Of a stretch of 64,000 nt of DNA, positions 34,911 to 43,205 are shown in pieces. A model generated the notes under the pieces. That model was not told where the DNA came from. It worked only from the letters and a program-made list of their open reading frames with translations, and searched no databases. Source of the DNA: PALSA-1003 sp963741315 (GTDB taxonomy: Bacteria; Pseudomonadota; Gammaproteobacteria; Burkholderiales; Casimicrobiaceae); the NCBI GenBank assembly GCA_963741315.1, contig CAVUHK010000002.1, forward strand, positions 186,001 to 250,000. The letters are read 5' to 3'. How positions within the stretch are numbered: the first letter of the stretch is position 1; the number at the start of each line of letters is the position of its first letter. The translations under genes were made by a program, and so were the position numbers.

Positions 34911-36008
34911 TCAGCGGTGGCTGCCCAGCGAGAGCACGATCATCAGGCCGATGATGGCCGCGATGACGAGCAACGTGATCTTCACCCAGCTCTTCGGATA
35001 CTCGCCGTCGATCGCGCCGGTGACCCCGTTCATCACCGCCTGGAACGCCTTCGCGCCGAAGGTGTAGCTGAGCAGCCAGACCGGCGCGAGGATGTGCTTG
35101 AAAGTCTGCCCGGAATAGTTCGCCTGCACCTGCAGATTGCGGTACGTATCGCCGGGCACTTGCGCTGCGCACATCTGCTGCAGCTGGGCATCCATCGCGT
35201 CGCGTGCCGCCTTGGCCGCGGCGAGCAGGTCGATCTGGTAGCGCTCGACGACCCACCCGGTGACGAAACCCGCGTCGTAGGGAACGAGTTCCTTGGTGGG
35301 AAACGGCTCGATGCCGCGCAGCAGGCCCGGATGCACGCCGACCGACGCGCACACCAAGTCGTCATCGAAGAAATGCTGCAACCGGCCGGCGGCCGGCTCC
35401 CAGCGCACCTGCTGCACCTGCCGCGTCTGCGTGCGGCCGCTGTTGTCGGTGTAGGTTTCGGTCGTGTAGTAGTAATGCCCCGCCTCGGCGGTCCATGATG
35501 CGTCGACGCGCGCGTCGAAGGTCCAGTACGGCAGGTAGATGCCCTTGACGGTGTCGGTCAGCGCGCGCCGCTTGAGCGCGCCCGGTGCGAGCCACAGCTT
35601 GCCGTACCACGCACGGATGCCGTCGCGGGCCTTGTCTTCGCTGATCTTGAACGGCAGCACGCTCTCTGGACGAAACGCATCCTTGGCCTGTTCGTAGGCA
35701 ACCAGCTGCGCCGAGCCGCAAAACTCGCAGCGCTGCGCCTGGCGCTGCGGGTCGAGCACCGAGATTGCCTGGCAGCTCTGGCACTTGACGTAGCGCTTCT
35801 CGGTCTGCCAGCCGCGCTTGTCGTCGCCGATACCGCGCAGCGCGGTGACCAGATCGTGCTCGATGATGCCGCTGCCGTCGACGTCGAGCTTGGCCGGCGA
35901 GGTCGTGCCGCAAAACGGGCAGACGAGGGCCTGCTTGGCCGGATTCCAGATCGCTTCGGCGCCGCACGCGGGGCACGCGAATTTCTGCTGGGCGACGGTT
36001 TCTGCCAC
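34911..36008 (-). CDS. Zinc-ribbon protein with C-terminal membrane helix (YdjG-like)
   Basis: A 365-residue protein with two zinc ribbons: FACPACGAEAIW...CPFCG at residues 10-35 and VKCQSCQ...RCEFCG around 74-98, then a soluble domain (GIYLPYWTFDARVDASWTAEAGHYYYTTE) and one hydrophobic helix near the C-terminus (ITLLVIAAIIGLMIVLSLG). This is the layout of Bacillus YdjG-type proteins, which work with the SPFH protein YdjI; the SPFH gene here is two genes upstream on the same strand. Role inferred from context only. Confidence 0.82.
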   Translation of the reverse strand: MAETVAQQKFACPACGAEAIWNPAKQALVCPFCGTTSPAKLDVDGSGIIEHDLVTALRGIGDDKRGWQTEKRYVKCQSCQAISVLDPQRQAQRCEFCGSAQLVAYEQAKDAFRPESVLPFKISEDKARDGIRAWYGKLWLAPGALKRRALTDTVKGIYLPYWTFDARVDASWTAEAGHYYYTTETYTDNSGRTQTRQVQQVRWEPAAGRLQHFFDDDLVCASVGVHPGLLRGIEPFPTKELVPYDAGFVTGWVVERYQIDLLAAAKAARDAMDAQLQQMCAAQVPGDTYRNLQVQANYSGQTFKHILAPVWLLSYTFGAKAFQAVMNGVTGAIDGEYPKSWVKITLLVIAAIIGLMIVLSLGSHR

Positions 36009-36020
36009 GCGAATCGCCGG

Positions 36021-36458
36021 CTAGCGAATGACGTAGCCGATGACCCGCCACACGCCGTCGGCTTCACGCTCGAGCGTGAGCGATTCGCGCGCGCCGGTGA
36101 GCTGGGCGAAGCTGGTGCGGTACTGCAGGATCACATAGTCGCCTTCGCTGGCGGCGCCGGGAAATGTGCGCAGGAATTCAGTGGACGTCAGCGCGCGATC
36201 GACCACCCCTCCCACCGGAGTCCGAACCTGCCCGAGGGCTTTGGCCCATTGCGGCTCGGTAATGCCGTTCTGGAACTGCTTGCCAGTAGCCTGCCAGCTC
36301 GCCTTGGCGTCGCCTCGGTCTGTGAGGACCAGGAACTGCCTGGCCGCGGTCTGCGCAGCACTGGCGCGCGGGTCCTGCGCCTGCGCAAAGCTCGTCAACA
36401 GCAGCGCCGCGCCCAGCAAGGCAACCGCACAGCGCGCGCGCAACGATACGCCGGGCAT
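36021..36458 (-). CDS. DUF4019-type exported protein
   Basis: A 145-residue protein with signal peptide (LRARCAVALLGAALLLTSFAQAQ) and a domain like DUF4019: ARQFLVLTDRGDAKASWQATGKQFQNGITEPQWAKAL... ending DGVWRVIGYVIR. Function unknown. It lies between the SPFH gene (8 bases) and the zinc-ribbon gene (12 bases), apparently one operon. Confidence 0.82.
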   Translation of the reverse strand: MPGVSLRARCAVALLGAALLLTSFAQAQDPRASAAQTAARQFLVLTDRGDAKASWQATGKQFQNGITEPQWAKALGQVRTPVGGVVDRALTSTEFLRTFPGAASEGDYVILQYRTSFAQLTGARESLTLEREADGVWRVIGYVIR

Positions 36459-36466
36459 GGCTGAAC

Positions 36467-37534
36467 CTACGAGTGCAGGAACTGATCGACCGCGGCCTTG
36501 GTCACCCGCCACTGGGTGCCGATCTGCTTGCCCTTGAGGTCGCCCTTGGCGAGGCTGTCGAGGACGTCGGATTCGGCCACCCCGAGAAGCTGCGCGACCT
36601 GTGCCGGTGTGAGCAACTCGGGCGAAGCCGCCGCTGCGGGCGCGGCGCCGATGCCTGGCGTCGCCTGCGGTCCCATGATGCCGCCCGACTGGTTCATCAT
36701 CTGCTGCGCCATCGCCATGCCGACCGCCATCTGCGCCGCCATGCCTCCGGCACCGCCGCCGTCGCCACCTTTTTCGAGCCCCTGCGCCATCTGGAACTTG
36801 ACGTAGTCGTTGAGGTTGCCGACCGCCGCCATGCTCGAGCGTTTGTCGATCGCCTGCTCGACCTCGGGCGGGACCGAGACGTTCTCGACGATGAAACTGG
36901 TCACTTCGAGGCCGTACTTCTCCTTGGTTTGCGGATTGATCAGCGGCAGCAGCGCCGCGCCGAGTTCGCCGTAGCGCGCCGCGACATCGAGCGCGGGTAT
37001 CTTCGACTGCGCCAGCGCCTCGCTGAAGATGCTGACGATGCGCGAGCGCATGGTGTCGTTGAATTCGTCGAGCCGGAAGTGGTCGTCGGTGCCGGCGACT
37101 TCCTTGAGGAAGAGCTTCGAATCGACGATCTTGAAGTCGTAGATGCCGTATGCGCGCAACCGGACGATGCCGAAGTCCTGGTCGCGCATCATCACCGGGT
37201 TGGCCGTGCCCCACTTGTTGCCGGTGAACAGGCGCGTGATGACGTAGTAGACGTCGGCCTTGAACGGCGACTCGAGGCCGTACTTCCAGCTCTTGAGGTT
37301 GGTGAGGATCGGGATGTTGTCGGTCGTGAGCTCGTACTTGCCCGGACCGTAGGTGTCACCGAACTGCCCAAGGTAGACGAACTGCGCGATTTGCGACTCG
37401 CGCACGATCAGCTGCGCGCCGCGCTTGATTTCCTTGTCCTCGTCGGGGAACCGGTACGACAGCGTGTCGCGCGAATCGTCGGTCCACTCGATGATGTCGA
37501 TGAACTGTTTCTTGATGAAATCAAGAATGGCCAT
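36467..37534 (-). CDS. SPFH/band-7 protein with C-terminal excisionase-like HTH (YdjI-like)
   Basis: A 355-residue protein. Residues 1-245 form an SPFH domain of the YdjI/virion-core-like class (MAILDFIKKQFIDIIEWTDD, LTNLKSWKYGLESPFKADVYYV). A Gly/Ala/Met-rich linker (250-300) leads to about 50 residues that read like an excisionase HTH: LLTPAQVAQLLGVAESDVLD and GTQWRVTKAAVDQFLHS. SPFH proteins organise membrane microdomains; the HTH-like end replaces the zinc ribbon of some relatives and may bind protein rather than DNA. First gene of a three-gene run. Confidence 0.88.
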   Translation of the reverse strand: MAILDFIKKQFIDIIEWTDDSRDTLSYRFPDEDKEIKRGAQLIVRESQIAQFVYLGQFGDTYGPGKYELTTDNIPILTNLKSWKYGLESPFKADVYYVITRLFTGNKWGTANPVMMRDQDFGIVRLRAYGIYDFKIVDSKLFLKEVAGTDDHFRLDEFNDTMRSRIVSIFSEALAQSKIPALDVAARYGELGAALLPLINPQTKEKYGLEVTSFIVENVSVPPEVEQAIDKRSSMAAVGNLNDYVKFQMAQGLEKGGDGGGAGGMAAQMAVGMAMAQQMMNQSGGIMGPQATPGIGAAPAAAASPELLTPAQVAQLLGVAESDVLDSLAKGDLKGKQIGTQWRVTKAAVDQFLHS

Positions 37535-37576
37535 GGATTCTCCGTGTCGTTGCCTGGGTGAGCGACGCCTGCGCGT

Positions 37577-38350
37577 TCAGCGCTTCGCCGGCGCAGCCGC
37601 CTTCTTGGCGCCGGCCTGCTTGAGCTCGGACTCGATCTGCGCCAGCGGCAGCGCGCCGGGAATGACCGAACCGTCGGCGAACACCAGCGTCGGGGTGGCA
37701 TTGACGCGATACTTCTGGCCCAGCGCCGCGGTCTGCACGATCGGCGTCGGGCAGTCGCCCTTGTTGTCGGGCAGCTTGCCGGTGTCGAACCACTCGTCCC
37801 AGGCCTTGGTGCGGTCCGCCGAGCACCAGATCTGCGCCGACTTGCGCGCCGATTCCGGGTGCAGCGAATCGATCGGGTAGAGGAAGGTGTAGATGGTGAC
37901 GTTGTCGAGTCCCTTCATCTCGGTCTCGAGACGCTTGCAGAAGGGGCAATCGGCATCGGCAAAGACATAGAGCTTGCGCGAGCCGTCGCCCTTGACCTTC
38001 TTGATCGCCATTTCAAGCGGCAACTCGTCGATGGCGACCCGGTTGAGTTCGCGCATGCGCTTGTCGGTCAGGTTGGTGCGACCCACGGATTCGTATACCG
38101 AGCCGACGAAGACGTAGGTAACCTTGGCGTCGGTGTAGATCATGCGGTCGTCGAGCTGCGCCTCGTAGAGGCCGAAGTACGGCGACTTCGAGACGTTGGA
38201 AACCGGCGCCCCGGGAAACTTGTCTTCGATCAGCTTCTTGACCGTGGCCGCGTCGCGTGCCGCCGCGTCGGCTTTCAGGGAATCCTGCGCGCCCGCCGCC
38301 ATGGGCAGGGCAAAAGCGGCGAGCAGAACGATAAGTCGATGAATACGCAT
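37577..38350 (-). CDS. dsbC: Thiol:disulfide isomerase DsbC
   Basis: Periplasmic disulfide isomerase. The 257 residues have a signal peptide (LIVLLAAFALPMAAGAQ), a dimerisation domain (ATVKKLIEDKFPGAPVSNV) and a thioredoxin domain with active site DADCPFCKRLE and cis-Pro loop NATPTLVFADG. A TTGGAG site precedes the ATG and a TAAACT box overlaps the end of the upstream gene. It should be kept reduced by DsbD (56768-58903). Confidence 0.95.
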   Translation of the reverse strand: MRIHRLIVLLAAFALPMAAGAQDSLKADAAARDAATVKKLIEDKFPGAPVSNVSKSPYFGLYEAQLDDRMIYTDAKVTYVFVGSVYESVGRTNLTDKRMRELNRVAIDELPLEMAIKKVKGDGSRKLYVFADADCPFCKRLETEMKGLDNVTIYTFLYPIDSLHPESARKSAQIWCSADRTKAWDEWFDTGKLPDNKGDCPTPIVQTAALGQKYRVNATPTLVFADGSVIPGALPLAQIESELKQAGAKKAAAPAKR

Positions 38351-38391
38351 GAATAACTCCAAAGTGGGTCGATGCAGCCGAATCAGACAGT

Positions 38392-39573
38392 TTACCGCAG
38401 CGCAGGTTGCGCGAGCAGCCGTCTGAGCGGACCAACGGTATCGACCAGCGCCATGCCACGGTTGCGCGCCGAGCGCACCCAGGGCTCCGGCCGGTCGAAG
38501 AGGCGCACCAGCGCGTCGGTCACGGTCTGCATCGCCAGCACCGGCGCAGCGCGTCGCCGGGCGTAGCGTTCGAGCAGTATGGGCGCTCCCGGGTCGGTGA
38601 TCGGCCCGCGAGCCGCCAGCACGCCGGCAAGCGCCTGCGCGTCGCCGAAGCCAAGGTTCACGCCCTGCCCGGCCAGCGGGTGCACGCAATGCGCAGCGTC
38701 GCCGACCAGCGCGAAGCGCGGCCCGATGACCGACGGCAGCTTGAGGAAACTCAACGGAAACGACGCGGCCGGGGTGAGCGGCTCCAGCTCGCCTAGGGCG
38801 TTGCCACCCGCAGCGGCGACGCGCGCCGCCAGCGCCGCGGGCGATAACGCACGCAATTCGACGGCGAGCGAATCGGGAGCCGACCACACCAGCGATATGC
38901 GCTTCCCGGGTAGCGGCAGCCACGCCATCACGCCCGCGGAATCGAGAAACCATTGGAACGCGCGACCGCGATGCGCCAGCGCGCAGGCGAAATTGGCGAC
39001 CACCGCGACCTGGTTGTACGGACGCGGCGCCTGGCGCATGCCCGCTTCGCCGCGTGCCCACGAATTCACGCCATCGGCGCCGACTACCAGCTGCGCGGTC
39101 AGCGTGGCGCCATCGGCGAGGCGCAGTTCGGCCGCGTCGGCGCGCCAGGCAATCGAGACCGGCGCCTGCGGTGCGTGGATTGCGATGCCGGGTTCGGCAC
39201 GAACCGTTGCGACCAGCGCCGTGTTGAGCTCGCGATTCTCGACGATCCATGCCAGCGCACGCTCGCCCAGCTCGTAGGCGTCGAAATGAAGATGGCCGCG
39301 CGCATCGCCGCGGACCTCCATCGCGTCGATCGCCGCCATGCGTTCGGCGGGCAATTGCTGCCATGCGCCGAGCGCGGACAGGAATGCGGCGCTGCCCGGA
39401 CTCACCGCATAGACGCGCGCGTCCCACTCGGAATCGTCCGCCGGCGTCGCGGCGGCGACCGGCGCGCGGTCGACAATCGCGACAGTGAGCCCGCCTTTGG
39501 CGAGCGCAGCCGCGAGTGCGAGGCCGACCAGGCCCGCGCCGACGATGGCGACGTCGTACGCGTCGTCGCTCAC
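38392..39573 (-). CDS. UbiH/UbiF/VisC-type FAD hydroxylase
   Basis: A 393-residue flavin monooxygenase of ubiquinone synthesis type. The FAD motif is VAIVGAGLVGLALAAALAKGG, the second FAD motif LVGDAAHCVHPLAGQGVNLGFGDA, and the DG motif LVVGADGVNSWAR. It should hydroxylate a ring position of the ubiquinone precursor; which position cannot be told. The GTG at 39573 is chosen: it ends the repeat upstream, and the in-frame extension (MSRSAKREGPP) is repeat-encoded, exactly as at ruvC. Confidence 0.91.
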   Translation of the reverse strand: MSDDAYDVAIVGAGLVGLALAAALAKGGLTVAIVDRAPVAAATPADDSEWDARVYAVSPGSAAFLSALGAWQQLPAERMAAIDAMEVRGDARGHLHFDAYELGERALAWIVENRELNTALVATVRAEPGIAIHAPQAPVSIAWRADAAELRLADGATLTAQLVVGADGVNSWARGEAGMRQAPRPYNQVAVVANFACALAHRGRAFQWFLDSAGVMAWLPLPGKRISLVWSAPDSLAVELRALSPAALAARVAAAGGNALGELEPLTPAASFPLSFLKLPSVIGPRFALVGDAAHCVHPLAGQGVNLGFGDAQALAGVLAARGPITDPGAPILLERYARRRAAPVLAMQTVTDALVRLFDRPEPWVRSARNRGMALVDTVGPLRRLLAQPALR

Positions 39574-39646
39574 TGGAGGACCTTCGCGCTTCGCGCTCCG
39601 GCTCATTGGACGGCGAGGCCCTTGGGGCGGCCCGGCGGGCTCATGC
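39570..39646 (-). repeat. Stop-codon-anchored dispersed repeat, copy B
   Basis: On the minus strand it starts GCATGAGCCCGCCGGGCCGC on the hslV stop codon and ends GTCCTCCAGTGA on the GTG start of the hydroxylase gene; 77 bp. It is the best match to copy A at 25363-25440: identical over the first 32 bases but one, with changes concentrated in the middle. Confidence 0.85.
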
Positions 39647-40177
39647 CAGCGTCTCGATGACGTGGTTCTGGTTGGTGTAGATGCAGATGTCGCCGGCGAT
39701 GGTCAGCGCCTGCTTGACGATGTCGCCCGGAGCGAGCGTGGTGTGCTCGAGCAGCGCGCGTGCCGCGGCCTGCGCATACGCACCGCCGGAACCGATCGCG
39801 ACGATGCCGTGCTCGGGTTCGAGCACGTCGCCGTTGCCGGATATGATCAGCGACGAAGTCGTGTCGGCCACCGCCAGCATGGCTTCGAGCCGGCGCAGGA
39901 TCCTGTCCGAGCGCCAGTCCTTGGCCAGCTCGACAGCGGCGCGCTGCAGTTGCCCCTGGTGCTTGTCGAGCTTGGCCTCGAAGCGCTCGAACAACGTGAA
40001 CGCGTCCGCAGTCGCGCCGGCGAATCCCGCCAGCACCCGATCGTTGTAGAGACGGCGCACCTTGCGCGCAGTCGACTTGACGATCACCGCGCCGAGCGTG
40101 ACCTGACCGTCGCCGCCGAGCGCAACGCTCGCGCCGCGGCGAACCGAGAGGATAGTGGTGCCGTGAAAGGGTTCCAT
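39641..40177 (-). CDS. hslV: ATP-dependent protease proteolytic subunit HslV
   Basis: Threonine peptidase of the HslVU protease. The 178-residue protein starts MEPFHGTTILSVRRG; by analogy with other betaproteobacterial HslV the first six residues are a propeptide and T7 becomes the catalytic N-terminus. Other landmarks are ALGGDGQVTLG, GFAGATADAFTLFERFE and IGSGGAYAQAAARAL. The partner hslU is not next to it but at 53106-54437 on the other strand. Confidence 0.97.
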   Translation of the reverse strand: MEPFHGTTILSVRRGASVALGGDGQVTLGAVIVKSTARKVRRLYNDRVLAGFAGATADAFTLFERFEAKLDKHQGQLQRAAVELAKDWRSDRILRRLEAMLAVADTTSSLIISGNGDVLEPEHGIVAIGSGGAYAQAAARALLEHTTLAPGDIVKQALTIAGDICIYTNQNHVIETLA

Positions 40178-40219
40178 CGCTGCCGCGCCGGCGCGCCTCG
40201 CGGGCGCTGGCCGAACGTC

Positions 40220-41509
40220 CTAGCCAGCCTTCTTGATGAAGTGCCGCGGCGAGATGCCGATAAGCAGCAGCAGTGCCCGGATGATCGGTGTCGCGCCGAT
40301 GATCTGCACCGATTTGCGTTGGCCTTCGGCGCGACTGATCGCATTGAGCAGCGCGCCGGCGCAGACAAAATCGACGCGATCGACCGCGGTCATGTCGATC
40401 GGCAGCAGGTGTCTCCCCTCGCGGAAAAGTGCCAGCTTGGACAGCTGCGGGTCCGACGACCCCATGAGCGCGCCAGTCCAGACGAGCGTCTCCGCATTCT
40501 CCGGCGCGTCCGGGGTACCTTGAACATCGGCCGGCGCCTCGGACTGCGTTGCGATCAACGGCGGCTCCCACGAGGGAGGCGAAACCTCGAATGCCACCGC
40601 GAATTCGATGGCGCGATCCTCGAAGTTCTTGTGATCGTTTTGCCACTGCATCAGTTCGAGGAGCAGGATCCAGTAGCCCTCACCCGCACCCTTGCCCTGC
40701 GTCACCGACTGGTCGAGTGCGCGGCGGATTTTTTCCGGATGCTGCAGCAGCAGGTGATACTGACGCTTGCGCAATTGCGCCAGCGCATCGGCGAGAAGCT
40801 TCGCGCCGGCATCGTCGGCGCCGGTAAGCGAACCCAGGTCCATGCGCACCTGCGGCTGCTTGTGCGACGCCGCGAGCACATTTGCGATCTGCGGTGCGTG
40901 ACTTGCCGTGAGCTTGCCGGTGAATCCGACATAGCCACCCGCGGCCGGCTTTGCACCCGGTCGTGCGCGCGTTCCGCCTTCTTCCCATGCCGGCGCGGAG
41001 CGCTCGAATGCAACCACGTACTGCAGCGCCAGTTGATCGAAAGCGGCGCGGTCGTCGGCGCGCTGCAGCAGGTCGAATAGCGCCAGCCAGGCGAGCGGCG
41101 ACACTTTTGCGTCGTCGTCTTCCACGATGCCGTGCTCGAGCGCTTCGCGCGCGAGCTGTGGCTGGCCGTTGGCGTAGAGCAGCGCGGCGTTCTCGAGTAC
41201 CGCGCACAGACCGGGATTGGCCTCTGCGACCAGGATGTTCTGCTGCGGGCCGGGCGACCATTCCATCAGGCTGGGCGGGCCGGTCACCGTGATTTCGCGA
41301 TCGCGCGTCTCAGCGTCGGCCGCGTTCGATGTCGCCTTCGCCTGCGCCGCCGCCGCCTTGCCCTTTGCCGCGTTCGCGATGTCGCGCGCGGACTCCGGCG
41401 CGCGCGGGGTTCCCTGCCGTGCGTCGTGGCGCGGCGCAATCGCGGCGCGCGACTTGGCCTCGTCAGGCTTGCCCTTGCCCGGCGATTTTGGAAAAAGGTT
41501 GAACGCCAT
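40220..41509 (-). CDS. Protein with two duplicated helical-STAS units
   Basis: A 429-residue protein. After a Lys/Ala-rich disordered N-terminus (1-75) come two copies of the same unit: a helical segment ending AFERSAPAWEE, then a STAS-like domain (FTGKLTASHAPQIANVL... GADDAGAKLLADAL), and again a helical segment ending AFEVSPPSWEP with a STAS domain (WTGALMGSSDPQLSKLA... VDRVDFVCAGALLNAI). STAS domains are usually regulatory or scaffold modules. No catalytic motif seen; function unknown. It has its own -35/-10 promoter. Confidence 0.85.
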   Translation of the reverse strand: MAFNLFPKSPGKGKPDEAKSRAAIAPRHDARQGTPRAPESARDIANAAKGKAAAAQAKATSNAADAETRDREITVTGPPSLMEWSPGPQQNILVAEANPGLCAVLENAALLYANGQPQLAREALEHGIVEDDDAKVSPLAWLALFDLLQRADDRAAFDQLALQYVVAFERSAPAWEEGGTRARPGAKPAAGGYVGFTGKLTASHAPQIANVLAASHKQPQVRMDLGSLTGADDAGAKLLADALAQLRKRQYHLLLQHPEKIRRALDQSVTQGKGAGEGYWILLLELMQWQNDHKNFEDRAIEFAVAFEVSPPSWEPPLIATQSEAPADVQGTPDAPENAETLVWTGALMGSSDPQLSKLALFREGRHLLPIDMTAVDRVDFVCAGALLNAISRAEGQRKSVQIIGATPIIRALLLLIGISPRHFIKKAG

Positions 41510-41550
41510 CGCAGTCCGTTGCGGATTTTGTCCGGCGAATCCGAGCGGTC

Positions 41551-41579
41551 ATTATCGCCCTATCGCTGCCCTGCAACAA
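41551..41579 (-). promoter_or_regulatory. Promoter of the duplicated STAS gene
   Basis: On the minus strand: TTGTTG, 17 bases, GATAAT, with the ATG about 42 bases downstream of the -10. One of the best sigma-70-type promoters in the window. Confidence 0.6.
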
Positions 41580-41664
41580 GCCGAGGGTCAGGCCACGGTA
41601 GCCGCTTTGCGCGAGGCAACGTGCCACTTCTTGCCTCGAGTAACGTGGTCCGACCCTTTTTGCG

Positions 41665-42270
41665 CTAGGCTCCGGCGAGATTCTTCGCCGCGAATTCCCA
41701 GTTGAGCAGTTTGTCGACGACTGCGTTGGCGTAGTCGACGCGCTTGTTCTGGTAGTCGAGGTAGTACGCGTGCTCCCACACATCGATGGTCAGCAGTGGT
41801 GTGAGGCCCTTGGTGAATGGAACTTCGGCGTTGGGAGTCTTGACCAGGCTCAACGCCGCGCCATCGCTGACGAGCCATGCCCAGCCACTGCCGAATTGCG
41901 TGAGCGCCGCCTGGACGAAAGCCGCGCGGAACTTGTCGTAGTCGCCGAATGCCGCGTCGATCTTCTGCGCGATCGCCGCCGGCGGCTTGCCGCCCGCGCC
42001 CGGCTTCAGGCTGTTCCAGTAGAACGTATGGTTCCAGATCTGCGCCGCATTATTGAAGATCGGCGCCTTGTCGGCCTTGCCAGCCGTCGCCTTGATGATT
42101 GCTTCGAGCGACTGGCCTTCGAACTCGGTCCCCGCGACAAGCTTGTTGAGCGTGTCGACGTAGGTCTTGTGATGCTTGCCGTAATGGAAGCTCAGCGTCT
42201 GCGCCGAGATGACCGGCGCGAGCGCGCCTTCAGCGTACGGCAGCGGAGGCAGGGTAAACGGGTCGGACAT
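41665..42270 (-). CDS. sodB: Iron superoxide dismutase SodB
   Basis: Cytoplasmic superoxide dismutase. The 201 residues contain the Fe/Mn-SOD ligands (H27 in LSFHYGKHHKTY, the His in NHTFYW, and the Asp and His of DVWEHAYYLDYQNKR). The glutamine in AAQIWNHTFYW is the usual mark of the Fe-type enzyme. Start ATG at 42270. It diverges from the small membrane gene at 42525. Confidence 0.96.
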   Translation of the reverse strand: MSDPFTLPPLPYAEGALAPVISAQTLSFHYGKHHKTYVDTLNKLVAGTEFEGQSLEAIIKATAGKADKAPIFNNAAQIWNHTFYWNSLKPGAGGKPPAAIAQKIDAAFGDYDKFRAAFVQAALTQFGSGWAWLVSDGAALSLVKTPNAEVPFTKGLTPLLTIDVWEHAYYLDYQNKRVDYANAVVDKLLNWEFAAKNLAGA

Positions 42271-42400
42271 GACTATGCTCCTTGGCTCTCGAAAGTGGGA
42301 AATGCAGCGAACCGGCGCTGGCGCCGCAGGCGCGATACCCGCTGGGGCCGAACGCGCCGGCAGAGGGCAGGTCCGGCCGGGGTGCCGCTCGCGCCCTGCC

Positions 42401-42429
42401 TTGACCACCCTCACGATACGTAGCATAAC
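42401..42429 (+). promoter_or_regulatory. Promoter of the small membrane protein and PuuD-like gene
   Basis: TTGACC, 17 bases, CATAAC, about 95 bases upstream of the ATG at 42525. The rest of the 254-base sodB gap shows no other gene. Confidence 0.5.
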
Positions 42430-42524
42430 CTCGACAGCGTCGGCGCGGCGAAGTTTCACCTTTCCTACCGGGGAGCGTTGCGCTGAACGCAGGACCGTGC
42501 GGGACAAGAAAGAGGAGAACGACG

Positions 42525-42620
42525 ATGAAGAATCCGCTCGATTCGCTCTGGGGAACGGTGATTTCAGGACTGATACTCACCGCAGTGCTGTACCTGATCG
42601 TCAAGAACATCCTGGGCTAG
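42525..42620 (+). CDS. 31-residue single-helix membrane protein
   Basis: A short open frame, MKNPLDSLWGTVISGLILTA..., of 31 codons with a good ribosome-binding site (AGAGGAG, seven bases upstream). One membrane helix (about residues 9-27) flanked by Lys at the end. It is 11 bases upstream of, and very likely co-transcribed with, the PuuD-like gene, which has its own AGGAG. Not recognised; possibly an accessory subunit of the neighbouring membrane protein. Confidence 0.65.
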   Translation: MKNPLDSLWGTVISGLILTAVLYLIVKNILG

Positions 42621-42631
42621 AGGAGACGACC

Positions 42632-43123
42632 ATGGAAGTCGTACCCGCGCTCGCACGATGGCTGCACTTCATGGCCGGCATCATGTGGGTCGGCCTGCTC
42701 TACTACTTCAACTTTGTCCAGGTCGCGGCGCTCAAGGACGCGACCGCCGACGGCACCAACGCCGGCATCACCAAGCATGTCGCGCCGCGCGCGCTGTTCT
42801 ATTTCCGCTGGGCCGCGGTCGTCACATGGCTTGCCGGCGCGGCACTGCTCGGCAACCAGTTCGTCAACGCGTTCACACTGTCGAAAGGCATGGCCGGCAT
42901 CGGCGTCGGAGCATGGCTTGGCACCATCATGCTGTTCAATGTCTGGGTGATAATCTGGCCGAACCAGCAAAAGATCCTCGGCATCAAGCCGGCCAGCGAT
43001 GCGGAAAAGGCGCGCGCGCGGCGCATCGCGTTCCTGACATCCCGGGCCAACGTCGCGCTGTCGATGCCGATGCTGTTCTTCATGGCCGGCGGCTGGTCGC
43101 ACCGCGCACTGTTCGGCCTGTAA
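42632..43123 (+). CDS. PuuD-type urate hydroxylase membrane domain protein
   Basis: A 163-residue membrane protein with about four helices, resembling the N-terminal membrane part of PuuD: WLHFMAGIMWVGLLYYFNFVQV, FYFRWAAVVTWLAGAALL and MLFNVWVIIWPNQQKILG, with several His that could bind haem. It lacks the C-terminal cytochrome c domain of full urate hydroxylase. No purine genes are nearby, so a respiratory or haem-related role is as likely. Confidence 0.83.
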   Translation: MEVVPALARWLHFMAGIMWVGLLYYFNFVQVAALKDATADGTNAGITKHVAPRALFYFRWAAVVTWLAGAALLGNQFVNAFTLSKGMAGIGVGAWLGTIMLFNVWVIIWPNQQKILGIKPASDAEKARARRIAFLTSRANVALSMPMLFFMAGGWSHRALFGL

Positions 43124-43147
43124 CCGTCACGTCGCATCGACAAAAGA

Positions 43148-43175
43148 AAACGGCCCGGAATGTTCCGGGCCGTTT
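43148..43175. terminator. Bidirectional rho-independent terminator
   Basis: Perfect 13-bp stem (AAACGGCCCGGAA / TTCCGGGCCGTTT) with a TG loop, between the convergent PuuD-like gene and dksA. T-rich in both directions (GCCATTTT after it; TCTTTTG on the other strand). Confidence 0.85.
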
Positions 43176-43205
43176 GCCATTTTGGTACGCGATCGGGCGC
43201 AGGGA

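Noticed and set aside
41612..41638. CGAGGCAA / TTGCCTCG hairpin between sodB and the STAS gene
   Set aside because: Perfect 8-bp stem but no adjacent T-run and an 11-base loop; unclear function.
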